The notes under the pieces are model-generated. The model did not search any database, had not been told where the DNA came from, and saw only the letters and a program-made list of their open reading frames with translations. Below, in pieces: positions 47,901 to 60,669 of a stretch of 64,000 bases of DNA (positions are counted from its first letter, which is position 1; the number at the start of each line of letters is the position of its first letter). The stretch lies in the NCBI RefSeq assembly GCF_002443255.2, contig NW_019211459.1, positions 2,805,751 to 2,869,750 on the forward strand. The letters are read 5' to 3'. The position numbers and the translations under genes are program-made. This DNA is from Varroa destructor. Lineage: Eukaryota > Arthropoda > Arachnida > Mesostigmata > Varroidae.

Positions 47901-49900
47901 TCCAGAAAACGAGTTGAGATTGATAGAACATGCTTATGAAGAATCATTTGTGACCTCAAAATCTCCAAATGCGTCTGGATGGATATTCCTAATCAATTTC
48001 CGGAAAAAAATACTTACTTTTGCTGATATTACTTGCTTTTTTTTTTGCCGGCTAATGATTATCTAATTATGCTGAATAAGTTAGAGGGCAATGAAAAATT
48101 CAAAATAACCTGAAAGAAAGAAGAGATGAAGATACCTAACCTGAAGAAGAAGATACCTAAATAGCTAGTGTTTGACATTTTAAATGCTACCTTGTGTACC
48201 ATTTACCCCCTTTGTATGAATAGAACTGCCAATGTAGACAATTACAGGTCGCAAACAGGAGTGCAACAGCAGAAACATAATCGTCGCAATCACCCGCGGT
48301 CCGTGCTAGGCGCAGACGTTTTTCGTATTAATGTGTCATTGCGGACTATGTCTAAGCGGGTTTGTGTAATAACAACTCTGAAATTTATCGGACTTTGTCA
48401 CAGAACGATCTCTTCGTTTGCAATTAATTTATATTGCGAAATGCAGAACTAGATCGTCCAAAATAGTATCTACTAACTGCTCGTAATGCTGGCTCCCCTA
48501 GGAAACCCCAGATGCCAAACGAGCTTTGGGTAGCCAGTGTTCCCAGGAGTAGGCTACACATACAGGACGCTGCTTTGGTGGCTTCGACAATACGGACCCT
48601 AGACTTTGTAAGGTATTTTAAAGATCCGGTGGCCGATCCCTGTAGTCCAGCCTCTTGGGTAACATGTGACTATCTTAACACGTAGAAAACACATTTTCGT
48701 TTTGTTGATGTTATGCCACTACCCATCTACAAAGCTGACGCCTTTTGGAACTCTATTCCGTCACTTTCGTTGTCTACTACATTTCGTTGGACTTCATTAT
48801 TGGATTAGATCAGCTATTACATAATATAGGCGCAAGGCGTACGGCTGTAAAGTGGTTGTTCCTGTAAGCCAACGACAGCGCTAGGCTAGATCGCTTCGTC
48901 ATGGTGACGCTAACAGCGGCAATATAGCTAAAGTCCCAAAAGAATTGCCCCCGCATACCCCAAACCCGAAAAAGAAAAATGGGTCTTCTTCTGACGGTTG
49001 AGCACCAACGATTGACAACGACGACGACGTCGTGGGAACTATCCCCGGTGGCGTTTGACGACAATAAGCTCAAGCACTAGGTTAAGGTAAAGGGATAGGA
49101 GCGGCCACCGAATCGTGAGGCGTATGCACAGATAACTACAAAATTCGTCCGGGTTTATATTGATTTCAGTACAAGGGAGACGTTGAGAAGCTTTAAGGTA
49201 AAATTGCACGAATGCTTTCTTTGGGAAACGTAGGCTTACCGGCAAAATTTTTTTGTCGCTACAGGGAGGATTGTAACGCATTCAGTAAATCTGCGATTGC
49301 ATGGGAAGAAGCTAAATATGAAGCTTTAATTTAAGTGTTTTCTAGCAGCATCCGAAAAACGGCAAAATCACTACCTTTCTTTCACCGCGACGAGTCAATC
49401 CGGATGGTTCGGGACTATACGCAGGAGGACTTCGACTGTGGCTTGTAGGAGCGACTCCAGTGAACATCATTCGGCTTGATGATGCTCGTGCAGTTTGAAT
49501 CTTCGGCCAGCCCACAAGTTAGGACGATCAGCTCGTCCCGAACGATGTGAGCCTTACGGCGCATGAAACCGCGCCATTGGTTCGCAGCGCTGGTCGCTGT
49601 ACTGTAGAATAATAGGAAAGTAGATGGCTTATTACTAAAGCAAGACATCTCTCTGACTTAAAGATATTGTGGTCCGTACTTCTGAGGACAACTGAGACTT
49701 AAACATTTCAAGTGTCACTAGGGGCATCTAGGAAAAACTGCTAGTTGTCTAATGACAGAGTAAGTCAAACTGAACAAAAAAACGAAAAAATGCACGAAAG
49801 AAAAAGAAAGTTCACGTCTATGGTCTTTTAAGATGGCTATGAAGCGCCCGTTCCTACAGGCACCAGTCACAAAGTTGAACTAGTCTGCTTTATTACACAA
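44920..49900. other. Gene-poor stretch, about 5 kb
   Basis: No exon can be supported. Short plus frames at 45,727-45,981 and 46,520-46,741 were considered; the latter includes a local duplication (gtgtaggaagagtggc / gtgggaagagtggc at about 46,563 and 46,595). Imperfect direct repeats also occur at about 45,063-45,093 (ttgtgagtttgtg twice) and 48,128-48,160 (gaagatacctaa twice). Confidence 0.35.
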
Positions 49901-50581
49901 ATATGTAACTGTGCAGAATCTTACATCGTCGGCACACATGTAACTTTGGGCATCGTCAGCTCAGGCCAGGATATTATGAGGTACAAGCTGATAGTTAGAA
50001 AGGAGGACGCGTTAGGTAGTGAGATCGGAACAAGTTGACAAGCTGTAAATTGTATCAATTCAGATACTAGTTGGCCGCTAACTTCGACTCGACTTCGACT
50101 TCGGTAGCTTACATTGGAATGACAAAAACGCACGTTGTTCTATGGTCCACGGAAGTAAAAAATATCGATGTATCGCCGCAGCGTACGGAGTGGAAAAAAT
50201 GTGTTATCTACCGTACGCCGTGCCGGTGCATGGGGGTAGTTTATTGTGGTTCAAATAGTCGACACTTTTTTCTATTTGTACCTTGATAATTATAAGAAAA
50301 CATAAGAACAATAAGGAGTTGACACCGGCCAATGAAGAACGCAAACGGTACAACATTTGAGGTTACGACGAGTCTTAACGCTGCCGACAACTTCACGTAC
50401 GCATCAAAACGTAACCAATTCGATGGAAGCATAAAATAGAAACTAATATATATGTAACACAGAACATTCTGTCGGTCTTCTTAAGTTTCGTCTGTCAGGC
50501 TGACTTCGAAGCTATTAAATGCGGACTTTATGATCAGTTCGACCAAACTGTACTATTTGCTGAATCAAATTTTCGGATTAG

Positions 50582-50788
50582 CTAATCGGCTGCAAAATAA
50601 ACAGGTGGATATCTTTTGCAGTGAGAAACTTCAGCCAGCAAAAATGAGCATTGCATAAATCCACCGTAGACTTGAGAGTCGAAGTCGGCCAGCATCTGGT
50701 GGAAGAGAGCGACACCTAGCGCCTTCTCAGTATCTCCGGAACTAATAATGATGGTAAACTTACTAATGGATACCCGTAATTTCGACAT
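50582..50788 (-). CDS. Short coding-like frame, unknown product
   Basis: Opens with ATG and runs 68 codons with G/C-rich third positions in the second part (SSGDTEKALGVALFHQML). A perfect gtaagt occurs after eight codons (near 50,764) and would act as a donor if this were a first exon. That would make the rest intronic, so the two signs conflict. No family recognised. Confidence 0.2.
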   Translation of the reverse strand: MSKLRVSISKFTIIISSGDTEKALGVALFHQMLADFDSQVYGGFMQCSFLLAEVSHCKRYPPVYFAAD

Positions 50789-50829
50789 ATACCGTCTACT
50801 CCGTCATTGCTATTTAGATTCATGATCGC

Positions 50830-53800
50830 CAAGGGCGAGCGTCTGCAAGATTCGAGTCATAGATTGATACATTTAGGAAAAAATAATAAAAGTTCTCGAC
50901 AGCTGACACACTTGCGCGTTTCTAGCGCCAGTTAGCCGTATGCGGAAATCTAAAAGGTTGCATGAAGGACTGAACCTCGCGTAGAGGCCTCGATGCATCC
51001 CTATACTATAAAAACCAAGCGCTCAGCCGAAATTCCAAGTCGACACAGACATCGAGGATACGATATGTACGATGCTCTCAGAAGGGCTGTGAATTTCTTT
51101 AAAGCCAAAGTCAACGGTTGGTGATCTTACAGTAAGCGCGCCTACAAAGTAATATACCAACCACTACTGGTTAATGTTTATTTGAGTTTCGCTATTTAAA
51201 TTTATCGTTATGGAAACGCCACTGGAGATGTAAAAGAAAATAGATCTTTTTCGAAAATCGATCATTTTCATCGGGCGCGATTAAGATCGATACACAGGAG
51301 GTATTAATATGTTTAACGTTAGTTTAAGAACGGTGCCGAATATAAAATTGGAATATATGTCTAATGTTCAGCATTGCTTACACCTAATCGCAGGGTTTTG
51401 GTGCCTTTAACTTGGTGGTAACTTTTGGTGACAGTTACTGACTTGGCTTTCTTTAGCGCAACTTATTCATGATTTATAAACTTATCGATGTTAGTGCAGG
51501 CCGAAATTGTTGTTTCTACACCCGAGCCAATCCTTAACATTACAGCACAATTATTTCACAAGGATGCCATCAATATAGCAACATTTAGGCAGTAGAAGTC
51601 TAGTTGAGTGTTGAATATTAACCTAGGAAGTAACTGATTCCATTAAAAAAAAAAAAAAGCTTTTTTATATTTCGCCGTGTAAGCTATCCATTTTATCAAG
51701 TGCATGACAACTGAACCACTTTATTCAAATAATTTAAACTATAAGCTGGTCTGTCGAGATTTCTTCCGATTTTTAACGCTTCATTTCTTAGATATATAAA
51801 GCCGCCTTTTTGCTATTAGTATAACAAATTGTATCACGTAAAATGTGGATCGGAAAGGCCCATTAAGAACCAATGCTAAGGAAAAGACGAATAAAGTCTC
51901 ATGCGAAGATGTCGACGCCTTTCCGGTAGGACCGTCCTCTTTTTGTCCCGTTCTACGAGATCATCGTCTCTTGTAGCACACCAGAGACTCATCTGCGTCC
52001 TGCGCGCCCTCAAGTTATAGAAGAAACTTTTGTGATCGATTTGACTAATGCCCCCTAATGCACAACAACTAGGCGAAGGGCTATTAGCACATAGCAACAT
52101 ATCCACCCCTTTTAATGGTAAAAAAAAAAAAAAAAAAAAGAGACGTAAAATATCCAAATGCGATTGTGATTATCATAACATATCTATTTATCTGCATGTT
52201 TTAATATAAAGTTAAAGGATAAAGTAACGTGTAATTAAAAGAACGCTATATTCACAGTCGTACTCCGAAGACGGTTAAGGATGATGAAAAGTCAATAATT
52301 TACAGCAAGTGAACTCAGGACAGATTTCGGTAGAATATGGCGGTGGCCCCAAACGAGAGCTAAAGCTGTTCCATTCGCCGTGGCCCATTTAAGGCCATGC
52401 ACTCAAGAAAAGCGCCTAGCTATAGCTGTTAGGAAAAAAAATTGCGTTTCATCATGACAACCACTCATCCTTAGTGATTATCCAGAAACTGTCGGAGTTT
52501 ACATAAAATGTTTTGCCCCACCTAGCTCATAACACCGACTTTGCTCTCCTTGATTATCGATTCTCTCAACATTGCAGGCAGCCCCTTGACAATGAAGAAA
52601 ATATTGTATATGTACAAGGTGTAAAAAACCATACTAACATGTTTATTGCAAGTAAAGATATCTGATATCGAAAATTATGGAAAAATTGAACAAGTGCTAA
52701 AAATATCGATTGTGGTTACTAACAGCTAATAGGTTAAGTACTAATGTCGAGAATTAGATTACGCTGTGAACTTACCATGTATAATACCTAAATCGAGAAC
52801 TTTTTTGTTTTGCTTCTATGATTATACTTCACGAGAAACAGATATTTCAACAAATGATTTTTTATGTAAGCTAAAAGTGTCACTTGTGAGGGTCATAAAT
52901 AGTCAATGCGACCGTCATTCACCGCAACCAATGCTCTGAGGCCTGAACCAGCCACTTGATATATCCAAAATAGTTTTTTTTTAACCGTAATTATATACTT
53001 TTTAATAATAATCGGCTGCCCAACGATATTTTGGTCGTATTGATCTCGTTAAAGTATCGCTCAGATACTCGACACACAAAAGACTAATGAAATTATATTT
53101 TGCACTGATAACAACCCAGATCCCAAAAATGCAAGCGGCAAAAATCGCCAAAGTACAACTAAAAAAGGAGCAAAAAGCCGGAAAGAGACTAATCATTGAA
53201 GCTTATCTGAACAGTCTAACCCACAATAAATCATGTTTCCCTTTTCACGACGTCACGTCATCAGTATCCGTATCAAGATTTGAGTCGGGCCTTTTAAATC
53301 ATTCCGATATCTTTGAACACTTCAAACCTAAAAACATTTCCGCTTAGTTTTGTGAAAGTTTTGCTTAAACTGTTCAAAAAGCCGCGCGAAAATTGGAAAT
53401 AATATTGAGCGTTGATTTCGGGTAAACCAACAAGTTTCTAATTTTGGTTTCGGTTCATCGAGCGCGATAATAACTTATTTTAGCCCAAATTGCAACGACG
53501 ACATTGATCGTTGGTTCCACAAGAACAAAAGCAATCCAGCCCAATTTGGGTGTCGTCTCTAGAATACAAGGGAACGTGAGACTCGATAATCCCTACTACT
53601 TACTCTCCTTGAAAACAAGCGGTGTCATGGAACAGAAGGAATATAAAACGTCTCTATTGGTCTCAATGAATTCATTTGCGAGGCAATCTCAACGCGTTCC
53701 GCTGCACGAGGCGGATGAAATAGGCATGCGGTGAGCCTATATGGGCCATCAATGACGTCGTACGAAAAAGTCAGTCATGCCATAGAGCTTAAGGGAGGAT

Positions 53801-54180
53801 TCGAACGATGCGTTATACCAATAGATTTGCCAAAATGTCCTTGTGTCCTGTATGTGACGCGTCAATGATACCAACGAAATCTTGACGATAGTTGATTCTA
53901 GCTTGCCATGTACACGTATAGATTCAATTCATCTCGGGTTCGGATGTGGCTTTTGAATTTCTCTCTAAAAATAGATAGCATCGACGGCGAAACGCAATGG
54001 CCCATGTAGTCCTTATGATGGTCACCTAGTACATAACTCACTGAAATGATTATTTTTATAAACGTAACAAATGTGTAATTTTGAAACAGGCCAAAAGTAA
54101 AAAGCACATAGCTCATTCTGCTTTTTTACCATTAAATAAGAGTTTTGATAAAATCCGAAAGATAAGATTTTTCATTTAAT
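50830..54180. other. AT-rich gene-poor stretch
   Basis: No supportable exon. Homopolymer A tracts occur at about 51,645-51,658 and 52,120-52,139. Small frames at 51,876-52,157 and 53,087-53,734 lack support. Confidence 0.4.
52120..52139. repeat. A20 homopolymer
   Basis: Twenty consecutive A. It might be the poly-A tail of a retrocopy, but no coding remnant was recognised before it. Confidence 0.9.
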
Positions 54181-54182
54181 CA

Positions 54183-54202
54183 TTATATATATATATATAT
54201 AT
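54183..54202. repeat. (TA)n microsatellite
   Basis: Uninterrupted TA run at the border of the T-rich region. Confidence 0.9.
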
Positions 54203-57100
54203 GAATATAAATAATGGAGACAAGCGTTCGTTTGTTATTATAGTCTGTCGTCATACGTTCGAGTTTATTTTCAATAGATTAGGTTCTCTATTACTTGTTT
54301 GTTTCGCGCTTGGTTACTTCTATTTTTCTATGTTTCTCTCCTGCTATTTGCTTAGTGTTCATCTCGACCTGTATGTATCCTTTCCAGTATAATGTCATCA
54401 TTATGCTTATCATTAAAGGGTAAAATATATAAAATCTACAACGTTACGCCCATCGGTTCTTCGTCGCATTTTGTTATTGTTGATACTTTTGTATTTATTA
54501 TATTTGTTGTGATTGTACTATTTACAAAATGGAAGCAGAAGATTACATTCGTCAGTACATTACATCTTCTTCCCTTTTCACCTGCTTCCCTGTCTCTTGG
54601 TTTCTTTTCTCGAAACAGCCCAAGTCACAATTCAGCGCCATCTTGTCTGCGTGTATGTATCTATATCAATATATAATTAGGTGTTACTAACACCGGTATT
54701 CTTGTGTGTATGTGAGACTTCATATATCAGTGTCGGTGCTGCTTTCAGTTGCAGTCGTCACTTACTTATTTCTCATCATTGTTGTCACCCTCACTTCGTG
54801 TACTCATTATCAATATTTGTATCTTCAGCGTCTCAGATTTTCTTATTGTATCTCATCGCCATCTTGGGCCGACCGAGTCCGTGTGCCATTCCACTGCCGT
54901 AGTTTGCCCTAGTGACCTTTTTAATTCTGCGTCATGGAGCTGTTATGAATAAATTTATGTCACTATCAGGAACTAAAATGGCGATACGCTATGAGTACGC
55001 TCTTCTAGTGCTCAACAATCCCCGTTTGGAGCTATACAGATTTCATGACTACACTAACAGTCTGCTATCGTTCCAATCAGTTTAGACATGGTTGGTGTAT
55101 CGTCGATTATTCTACACGCCAAATACAAGCAGCCCCTGCCTATCGGATGCCGATTCTTTCCTTTTGCGATCCTACGATCGGTTTTACCTGACCGGCTCGG
55201 TTATTATGCCTGGGCACCCTCGACGTGCGCCCTATACGAGTGACGACTCATCAATAACTGTGTTTTGGCTGATCGTTTTTCTGATTAATGCTGAGTTGAT
55301 TACTGTGACCCAAGATAACCCGGTCTGAAAACAGAGATGGAATAGTAGTGGAGAAGTTGGTGTTATATATTGTAACTTGAGTAACGCTACTCTTATTTTG
55401 AATATCAACGGTGCTATTATCACTTGAGTGTCGTCTAAATCCTGTGAAGATATATTGTTAATTCGCTGTCGTATCATATCGCGGCCATGCTGTTTGTCAT
55501 CAGTATCATAAATCCATTTGCGCCTTCCGACCGACGCCTTGTATACGGTATATAGTCTACACTGTGTAGTAATATTTGGATGCACGTATATGTATCGTCT
55601 TCAAGCACGCTGTACAAGTACATGCAAGTATGCTTCATAATCGATATAGTTGTATCAACATCAGTTCGTGACTGTATAGATAACTATATATGTGCTTCTA
55701 GTGTCTGCATAATATGCCAGTACATAACTATAGCAATAGTAATTTTACTGATTTGTGTCATTGTGACGTCCGACCCCCTACTGGACTCTGTAATATTTTC
55801 GTCACTTTCTCCCCTTCTGGTGAAACAGGGTCGGAATAAATACGTAGTTGTCAAGCGGTCCTTTCGAATGGGTGTCCTGAATGAAATCAAATCTAACCAG
55901 GTTGCAACACTTGTAGATGCCAACAACCTGATGACAGTCGAGAACCAAATAGGTCTATGCGTAGACAATGCTGAGTCGAAGAATGATGGAATTGACCCAG
56001 CTCTTTATCCGAATAAATCAGCTACGTAGATCTCACTAATGTTCACTTACTTTTCAACTTGTCTAAAAGACCAGATAATAGTGCCAAAAGTGCACTGGGA
56101 TATTATTGATCTCTCTGAGTAGTATCGACCAATATTCCGAATTGGTCCTAAGGCTGTACTGTACTTCTACAGGAATCGGAACTGAAGATATACGGTATAA
56201 TCCTTAGCCGTTCCGCAAAACAACAGTCGTATATATATATATATATACGATTCGTTGAATCGTATCGTATACATATACGTATGCTTTTCATTTCCAGAAA
56301 TTCGTAGCCAGAAAATGCATGGTCTGTCTATGCAGCTTAGTGGTCAGGTATTAGAACCGATTTCTAGAGTTCCGGAGGAACAAGGCTTCATTTAAACAAA
56401 AAGCAGTTTTCTTTACTGGCTCGAGAATATCTGCTGAGCTTAGTGCCGTTCGCTCGTCACCGTGATATGTTGTTAGCTTGCTAATGATATTTCGTAATAA
56501 TAACCATCTAGTATCATCAATGGTAGTTATGCTTAGTTATATAATTTGTTTGGGAAGAGGTTATCTGTCTAGCTTGGGAGTACTAGTGGTCATATTAGTC
56601 ACCTCTTTCATTCTCACTTGCTCTCGTCTGGCCGTGCTACGCTCTATCAACGTCTGTTTGTCCATCTAATGTGTTGTTTTGTACTTTATTTGTCCGCCAA
56701 TATATCGTTTTGTGTGTCATTCCGTCAGAACGCGTCGCTCTATTTGCCCCGCTGCAACGTCAACAAATAGGCCACCCAATCAAACCGATTATTTTCGTAA
56801 TCGACGTCATCATTCTTCTAGAATTTCTGTAGATCTGCTCTGTGGCTGTATGGTACCGACCGTACGTGGTATTAGCTCGTGTATACTCTGGCTATGCAGA
56901 ATTACGAAAAATATCAATCACCCTTTTTATTTTTTTTGCTCTGTTTTTGTATGTATATTGTGTGAACTGCAAGTGCTTGCGCTTTGTGTCGAACGCACAG
57001 AACGTCTATTTGATCATGTTGAAATTCAACCATTAGCCATCTACTGAAATGATTCGATCGACGGATAATACAAAACGGCAAGTATATTCGAAGTCCTAGA
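54200..57100. other. Strongly T-rich (plus strand) region, possibly transcribed non-coding
   Basis: For about 2.9 kb the plus strand is dominated by T and then C, with unusually many short plus frames (for example 54,201-54,902, 55,580-56,029, 56,478-57,047) whose peptides are rich in Phe, Leu, Ser, Ile, Val and Cys. Such peptides are what T-rich non-coding DNA encodes by chance, so I do not call them genes. Introns and 3' UTRs of arthropod genes often show this skew on the sense strand, so a plus-strand transcript is possible. Confidence 0.35.
56227..56265. repeat. Two overlapping palindromes
   Basis: A perfect 24-bp palindrome, tcgt-(AT)n-acga (56,227-56,250), overlaps a second hairpin, atacgattc-gtt-gaatcgtat (56,245-56,265), with a 9-bp perfect stem. 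Confidence 0.88.
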
Positions 57101-57109
57101 GAGATAAAA

Positions 57110-59390
57110 GACAAGTTATTGTGTGTACACTAACATACGGTACTAGTTTTTATTGACCGATCGCACGAACATTTCAAATATGCCGCGTGCCAATGACGCC
57201 CTCTGTCGGACCAACAACGAGACAACTAATGAACATGACGAAGTAAAAACGCTACCCTAGTTAAATCCAACGGAATTTTTCCGAAAAACAAAGCTCTCGA
57301 CAATAATATATTGCCGCATATGTCTCATAGAAACATACAAGAGGACGCACACTACTTAACGTATAGCTTTATCACTGAACATATAATAGTTTTCAGACAC
57401 AACACAAGTTTACTAGAAATAAAAAGATGTTTGCTTTGGCTATTGAATACTGGTAGGGGAACAAGTGACATCAAGACAAAGGCCTTCAAAACGATTTTGG
57501 CTTAATTACTGTTGGAAATAGTATAGCCAAATCACGAAAAGCCATAATCTCTGATAAAGTCCCTGGTGAGAGCCAGTCTGTAGTTTTTGCAATACCATAT
57601 TGTTCACGACAGCTAAATAGAATTATTGACCTACTAGTGTTGCCTTTCCTATATCGTTAGAAGTAATATACATTGTTTATAAATGAAGTAACGAAAATTG
57701 GATGATCATTAATTTAGCAGTGATTAATCTGTGCTATAAGAATGAAGTAGGAGTGTTCACCGGTCCTGTTTACAGCGCGGAAATAGGTGTGCAGGGTCCC
57801 GTTCGTCCATTTCGTTTTACCCCACGGATTTGCTTGTTTCGCTGTCTAATATAAAAATTAATTTTAAGATAAGATAACCTGAAATTCCCTTTTTAAATAG
57901 TCACCATCTAATCGCTTTTCCGTGTACCTATACGTAATTAAATAAGATGTATGTATATAGCCTGTTTGGCACATCTCTCGGCTTTTTATTATTGCTATGA
58001 TCATCGTTTAATTACTATAATTACTATGTGTGAAGAGTGTTTTTTTTTTTTGTAGATTTCTAGTCCGACCTCTGTTGTGGCTCTGTACTGTTATACTATG
58101 CAGTCGTTGTGTATTTGCCTTATGTTCTACAATCATTAATGTTTGTTGATCGGCTATTTCTCCTTAATGCAATTATGGTAAAAGACTTGCTGTTGCTGCT
58201 GTTCGTTTTTTATTGTTTTCTTGCCACACGCACATATAGATATGTATGCCTGTATATATATATATATATATATACAGCAAATCTAGTACTATAATGTATA
58301 ATAATAAGACTAATCGTACATAGTAGTGCTGTTTCGAATAGCAGTAAATAACATCGGACGGCAGCAGTATAAGTCAGCGAGAACAAGGCTATTTCCATAT
58401 GTGTGTATATATACGGCATATATATGAATACTCATACGTTCCAGTTTGATATAGTGTGAGATCAACGCTTACGTTGATAATTACTAGTTTCTGTCGGTGT
58501 ATATTATATAGGTGACTTTTCACATATGTGTAGTGTGTATGTGTCGATGTGTTTGTGCGTATGTGTGTAAAAGGGTGAGTGGCGGAGATGTATCAGCCCC
58601 ATTGCACTTTTGTTGTCCAACGAGATCCCATCCATTTTCGGTACCCGCACCTGAATTTGATTTGAAAAGAAGAATAATAGTACTATAAATCAAATCTTCG
58701 TTAGCTAAGCTCTATTGCCTTAATGGTCTGCCTTACGCCCATCAGCAACTCTAAGCTCCAAATTGAACAAAAACCCACCAGCGGCTCATGAATTGTATAC
58801 GCTCCATTGACTGCGAGAGGTGGGCAACGGCATGCGAATTGTCATGCTAATTGATCAGTTCTATTTAGTGCTATAAGCGTTATTGCAACGCGACATGTTT
58901 AACGCAATTGAGAAAAAGCTATAAGACGCACGGGAGGCTTTGAAGCATGAAGGGAACGTGAACGTTATATCTTCTTACCGTTATTCGTATCTAATATCCT
59001 GTTTCATTATCTTCAATCACATTATTAGTAACCGTTATTGTGTCGTATCACTCCGAGATACTGTTCGAGACGCGCGAGAGAAAACATAGCGATGCTCGAA
59101 CGTGCAACTTAATATAATCTCTATTGCACGTTCTCATTATGCAGCATCATCTTCCAGTGTACTCGATACGTGAAGCGCGCTCTACGCACCGTCAGCTACC
59201 CGTACTCCGGCGTAGTCCTGATGTAGGGCGCGAACCCTTTCGAATATTTGCGCAGAAACGATAAACGCCTTATTTCACTAGGAAAATAGTTATTCGATGC
59301 GAAGGTTCGAAAGCTATCAACTTGATGTCGTTGCCAGGTTAACGTGTATTAAAGGACACTTTGAGCCCAATAGAGATCGCTTCATAATAG
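57110..59390. other. Non-coding stretch with simple repeats
   Basis: A (TA)n run lies at 58,253-58,275 and an impure (TG)n-rich stretch at about 58,525-58,570. No exon supported. Confidence 0.4.
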
Positions 59391-59441
59391 CAATGTAATG
59401 TTAAAACGAGCGCAGCAATGCATCACTACGGCCGAAGTTAC

Positions 59442-59645
59442 TCAGCTACGAGTTACATTCACCCGAAATTTTCGTTCCGTTCTTTTGTGGCAGGCAGCTA
59501 ATAAAACACAACGAAGTTCTGCGAAGAAGGTGATTGCTAGCACACCAGTTTGCTGTACTTTTAAGTTGTCTGCTGTGTGGAGCGCCCTGCGTGATGCGTC
59601 TAAATGTTCACTACGACTCCTGCGCCTGTTTAAAAGTTGACCCAT
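59442..59645 (-). CDS. Short minus-strand exon candidate, unknown product
   Basis: A true ATG with A at -3 and G at +4 (taaATGG) opens a 67-codon frame starting MGQLLNRRRSRSEHLDASRR, with coding-like codon use. A plus frame over the same DNA (59,398-59,640) is nearly as good, so the strand is unsure. It shares the strand of the larger gene region upstream. No family recognised. Confidence 0.25.
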   Translation of the reverse strand: MGQLLNRRRSRSEHLDASRRALHTADNLKVQQTGVLAITFFAELRCVLLAACHKRTERKFRVNVTRS

Positions 59646-60056
59646 TTAGAATCTTCGTTGTTGTTGGTACCACAACAACCATAGTATCATACATTCATGA
59701 CATTCACAAATGACAACAGATGGCGTGACAGCAGCTGTAAGTACCGATGGGCCACTGCCGGCGAACTCCTGTCAACAATGGGCTTTATGCACGCCAGGAC
59801 TCGTATGACGTGTGCCTGCATGTCAAATACCTTCAAGAGGAAACAGATAAGATCCTAAGCTCTCTTCCCTTTCAGCCCTAACTTAAACGTGCATTGTTGG
59901 TTAATTGCAGGTCCATTTTCCTACTTTGTGTGCATTCAGCTAGACCTGGCCAAAACATTTTAAACTGGAGATGTCCTATATAACAACAGTAATTTAACCA
60001 ATCTTATTGGATCACGACAGCCGATATCCATCTAATCTAAGATGATATTTTGTCTG

Positions 60057-60319
60057 TCATTGACAAGAGGTGGCTATGTATTCATTCAAATGGCTAATCA
60101 TTTTCGAATGATCCCAGCCCAAATATTCGTCTGCGTGACATTTCATGTTTCGATGAACAGAAACCTGCCACTGTTTTTCTGTATATAATACTACTCTAAG
60201 GTGTGGATGGGACTTTGTGCTCGGGTCGAATGCGAAGTCCTCTGACAACATGGCGCGATACGGATTCTGCGTCATTCCAATCCAATAATAATTAGTTCCG
60301 TCTTCAAGCTTCAAAGCCT
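60057..60319 (-). CDS. Minus-strand exon candidate, 87 codons
   Basis: The minus frame is open from just after a TAG at 60,320-60,318, which could be a splice acceptor (tgcaaatag), to TGA at 60,057. The peptide is notably protein-like: TNYYWIGMTQNPYRAML, then EDFAFDPSTKSHPHLRVVLY, then EYLGWDHSKM. It is rich in aromatic and charged residues, unlike the chance frames of this window. No ATG begins it, which suits an internal or last exon. I do not recognise the family. Confidence 0.4.
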
Positions 60320-60481
60320 ATTTGCAATACTGTGAATAATATTCGGCCAGTCGATGAAGCGATTACGTGGCAGGCCATAGAAATTGTCTTACTCTGTAAG
60401 ATGCTGCCACCGGATTCAAGATGGCAACGTTTCAACTGATACTCGTACACCATTTATGTAAATGGAGCAGCAACCTAATAA

Positions 60482-60667
60482 TCAACAATAACCTAAGAAA
60501 CGATCCGCTGCGGCCTGGTATTCATTCTGTGCGTCTCCGTCTTTGTCGGAACCATTCTTTTGTAATAAACCTGCGTTGTCTCCGGTATCTGTGATGGTGT
60601 TTCCTTTATTCTGTCCCCCCCCCCCCCCCCCCCCGACCTTTGGAGTCTGCGCGCCTCGAACTACCAC
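60482..60667 (-). CDS. Minus-strand exon candidate with poly-Gly tract
   Basis: A 61-codon frame whose second part (GNTITDTGDNAGLLQKNG, then SDKDGDAQNEYQAAADRFLG) looks like a polar coding segment with mixed codons. Its first part crosses a run of 20 C on the plus strand (60,615-60,634), giving seven Gly. Such a tract can shift frame by slippage, so the join between the two halves is uncertain. It lies between two other minus-strand candidates. Confidence 0.33.
   Translation of the reverse strand: MVVRGAQTPKVGGGGGGGQNKGNTITDTGDNAGLLQKNGSDKDGDAQNEYQAAADRFLGYC
60615..60634. repeat. C20 homopolymer
   Basis: Twenty consecutive C. Long C/G runs are rare in such AT-rich DNA and can form a G-quadruplex on the minus strand. 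It is also a likely site of sequencing or assembly length error. Confidence 0.93.
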
Positions 60668-60669
60668 TA

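Noticed and set aside
52100..52139. Retrocopy poly-A tail
   Set aside because: No processed coding sequence or target duplication recognised next to the A20 run.
53790..53830. tRNA-like gttcgaatcc on the minus strand
   Set aside because: The surrounding bases do not form a T-arm or acceptor stem.
55580..56029. 149-codon plus frame
   Set aside because: Lies in the T-rich region, has no domain or splice support, and its length is within chance for the window.
59398..59640. 80-codon plus frame
   Set aside because: Competes with a minus frame with a better start context; cannot be decided, so only the minus one is listed.
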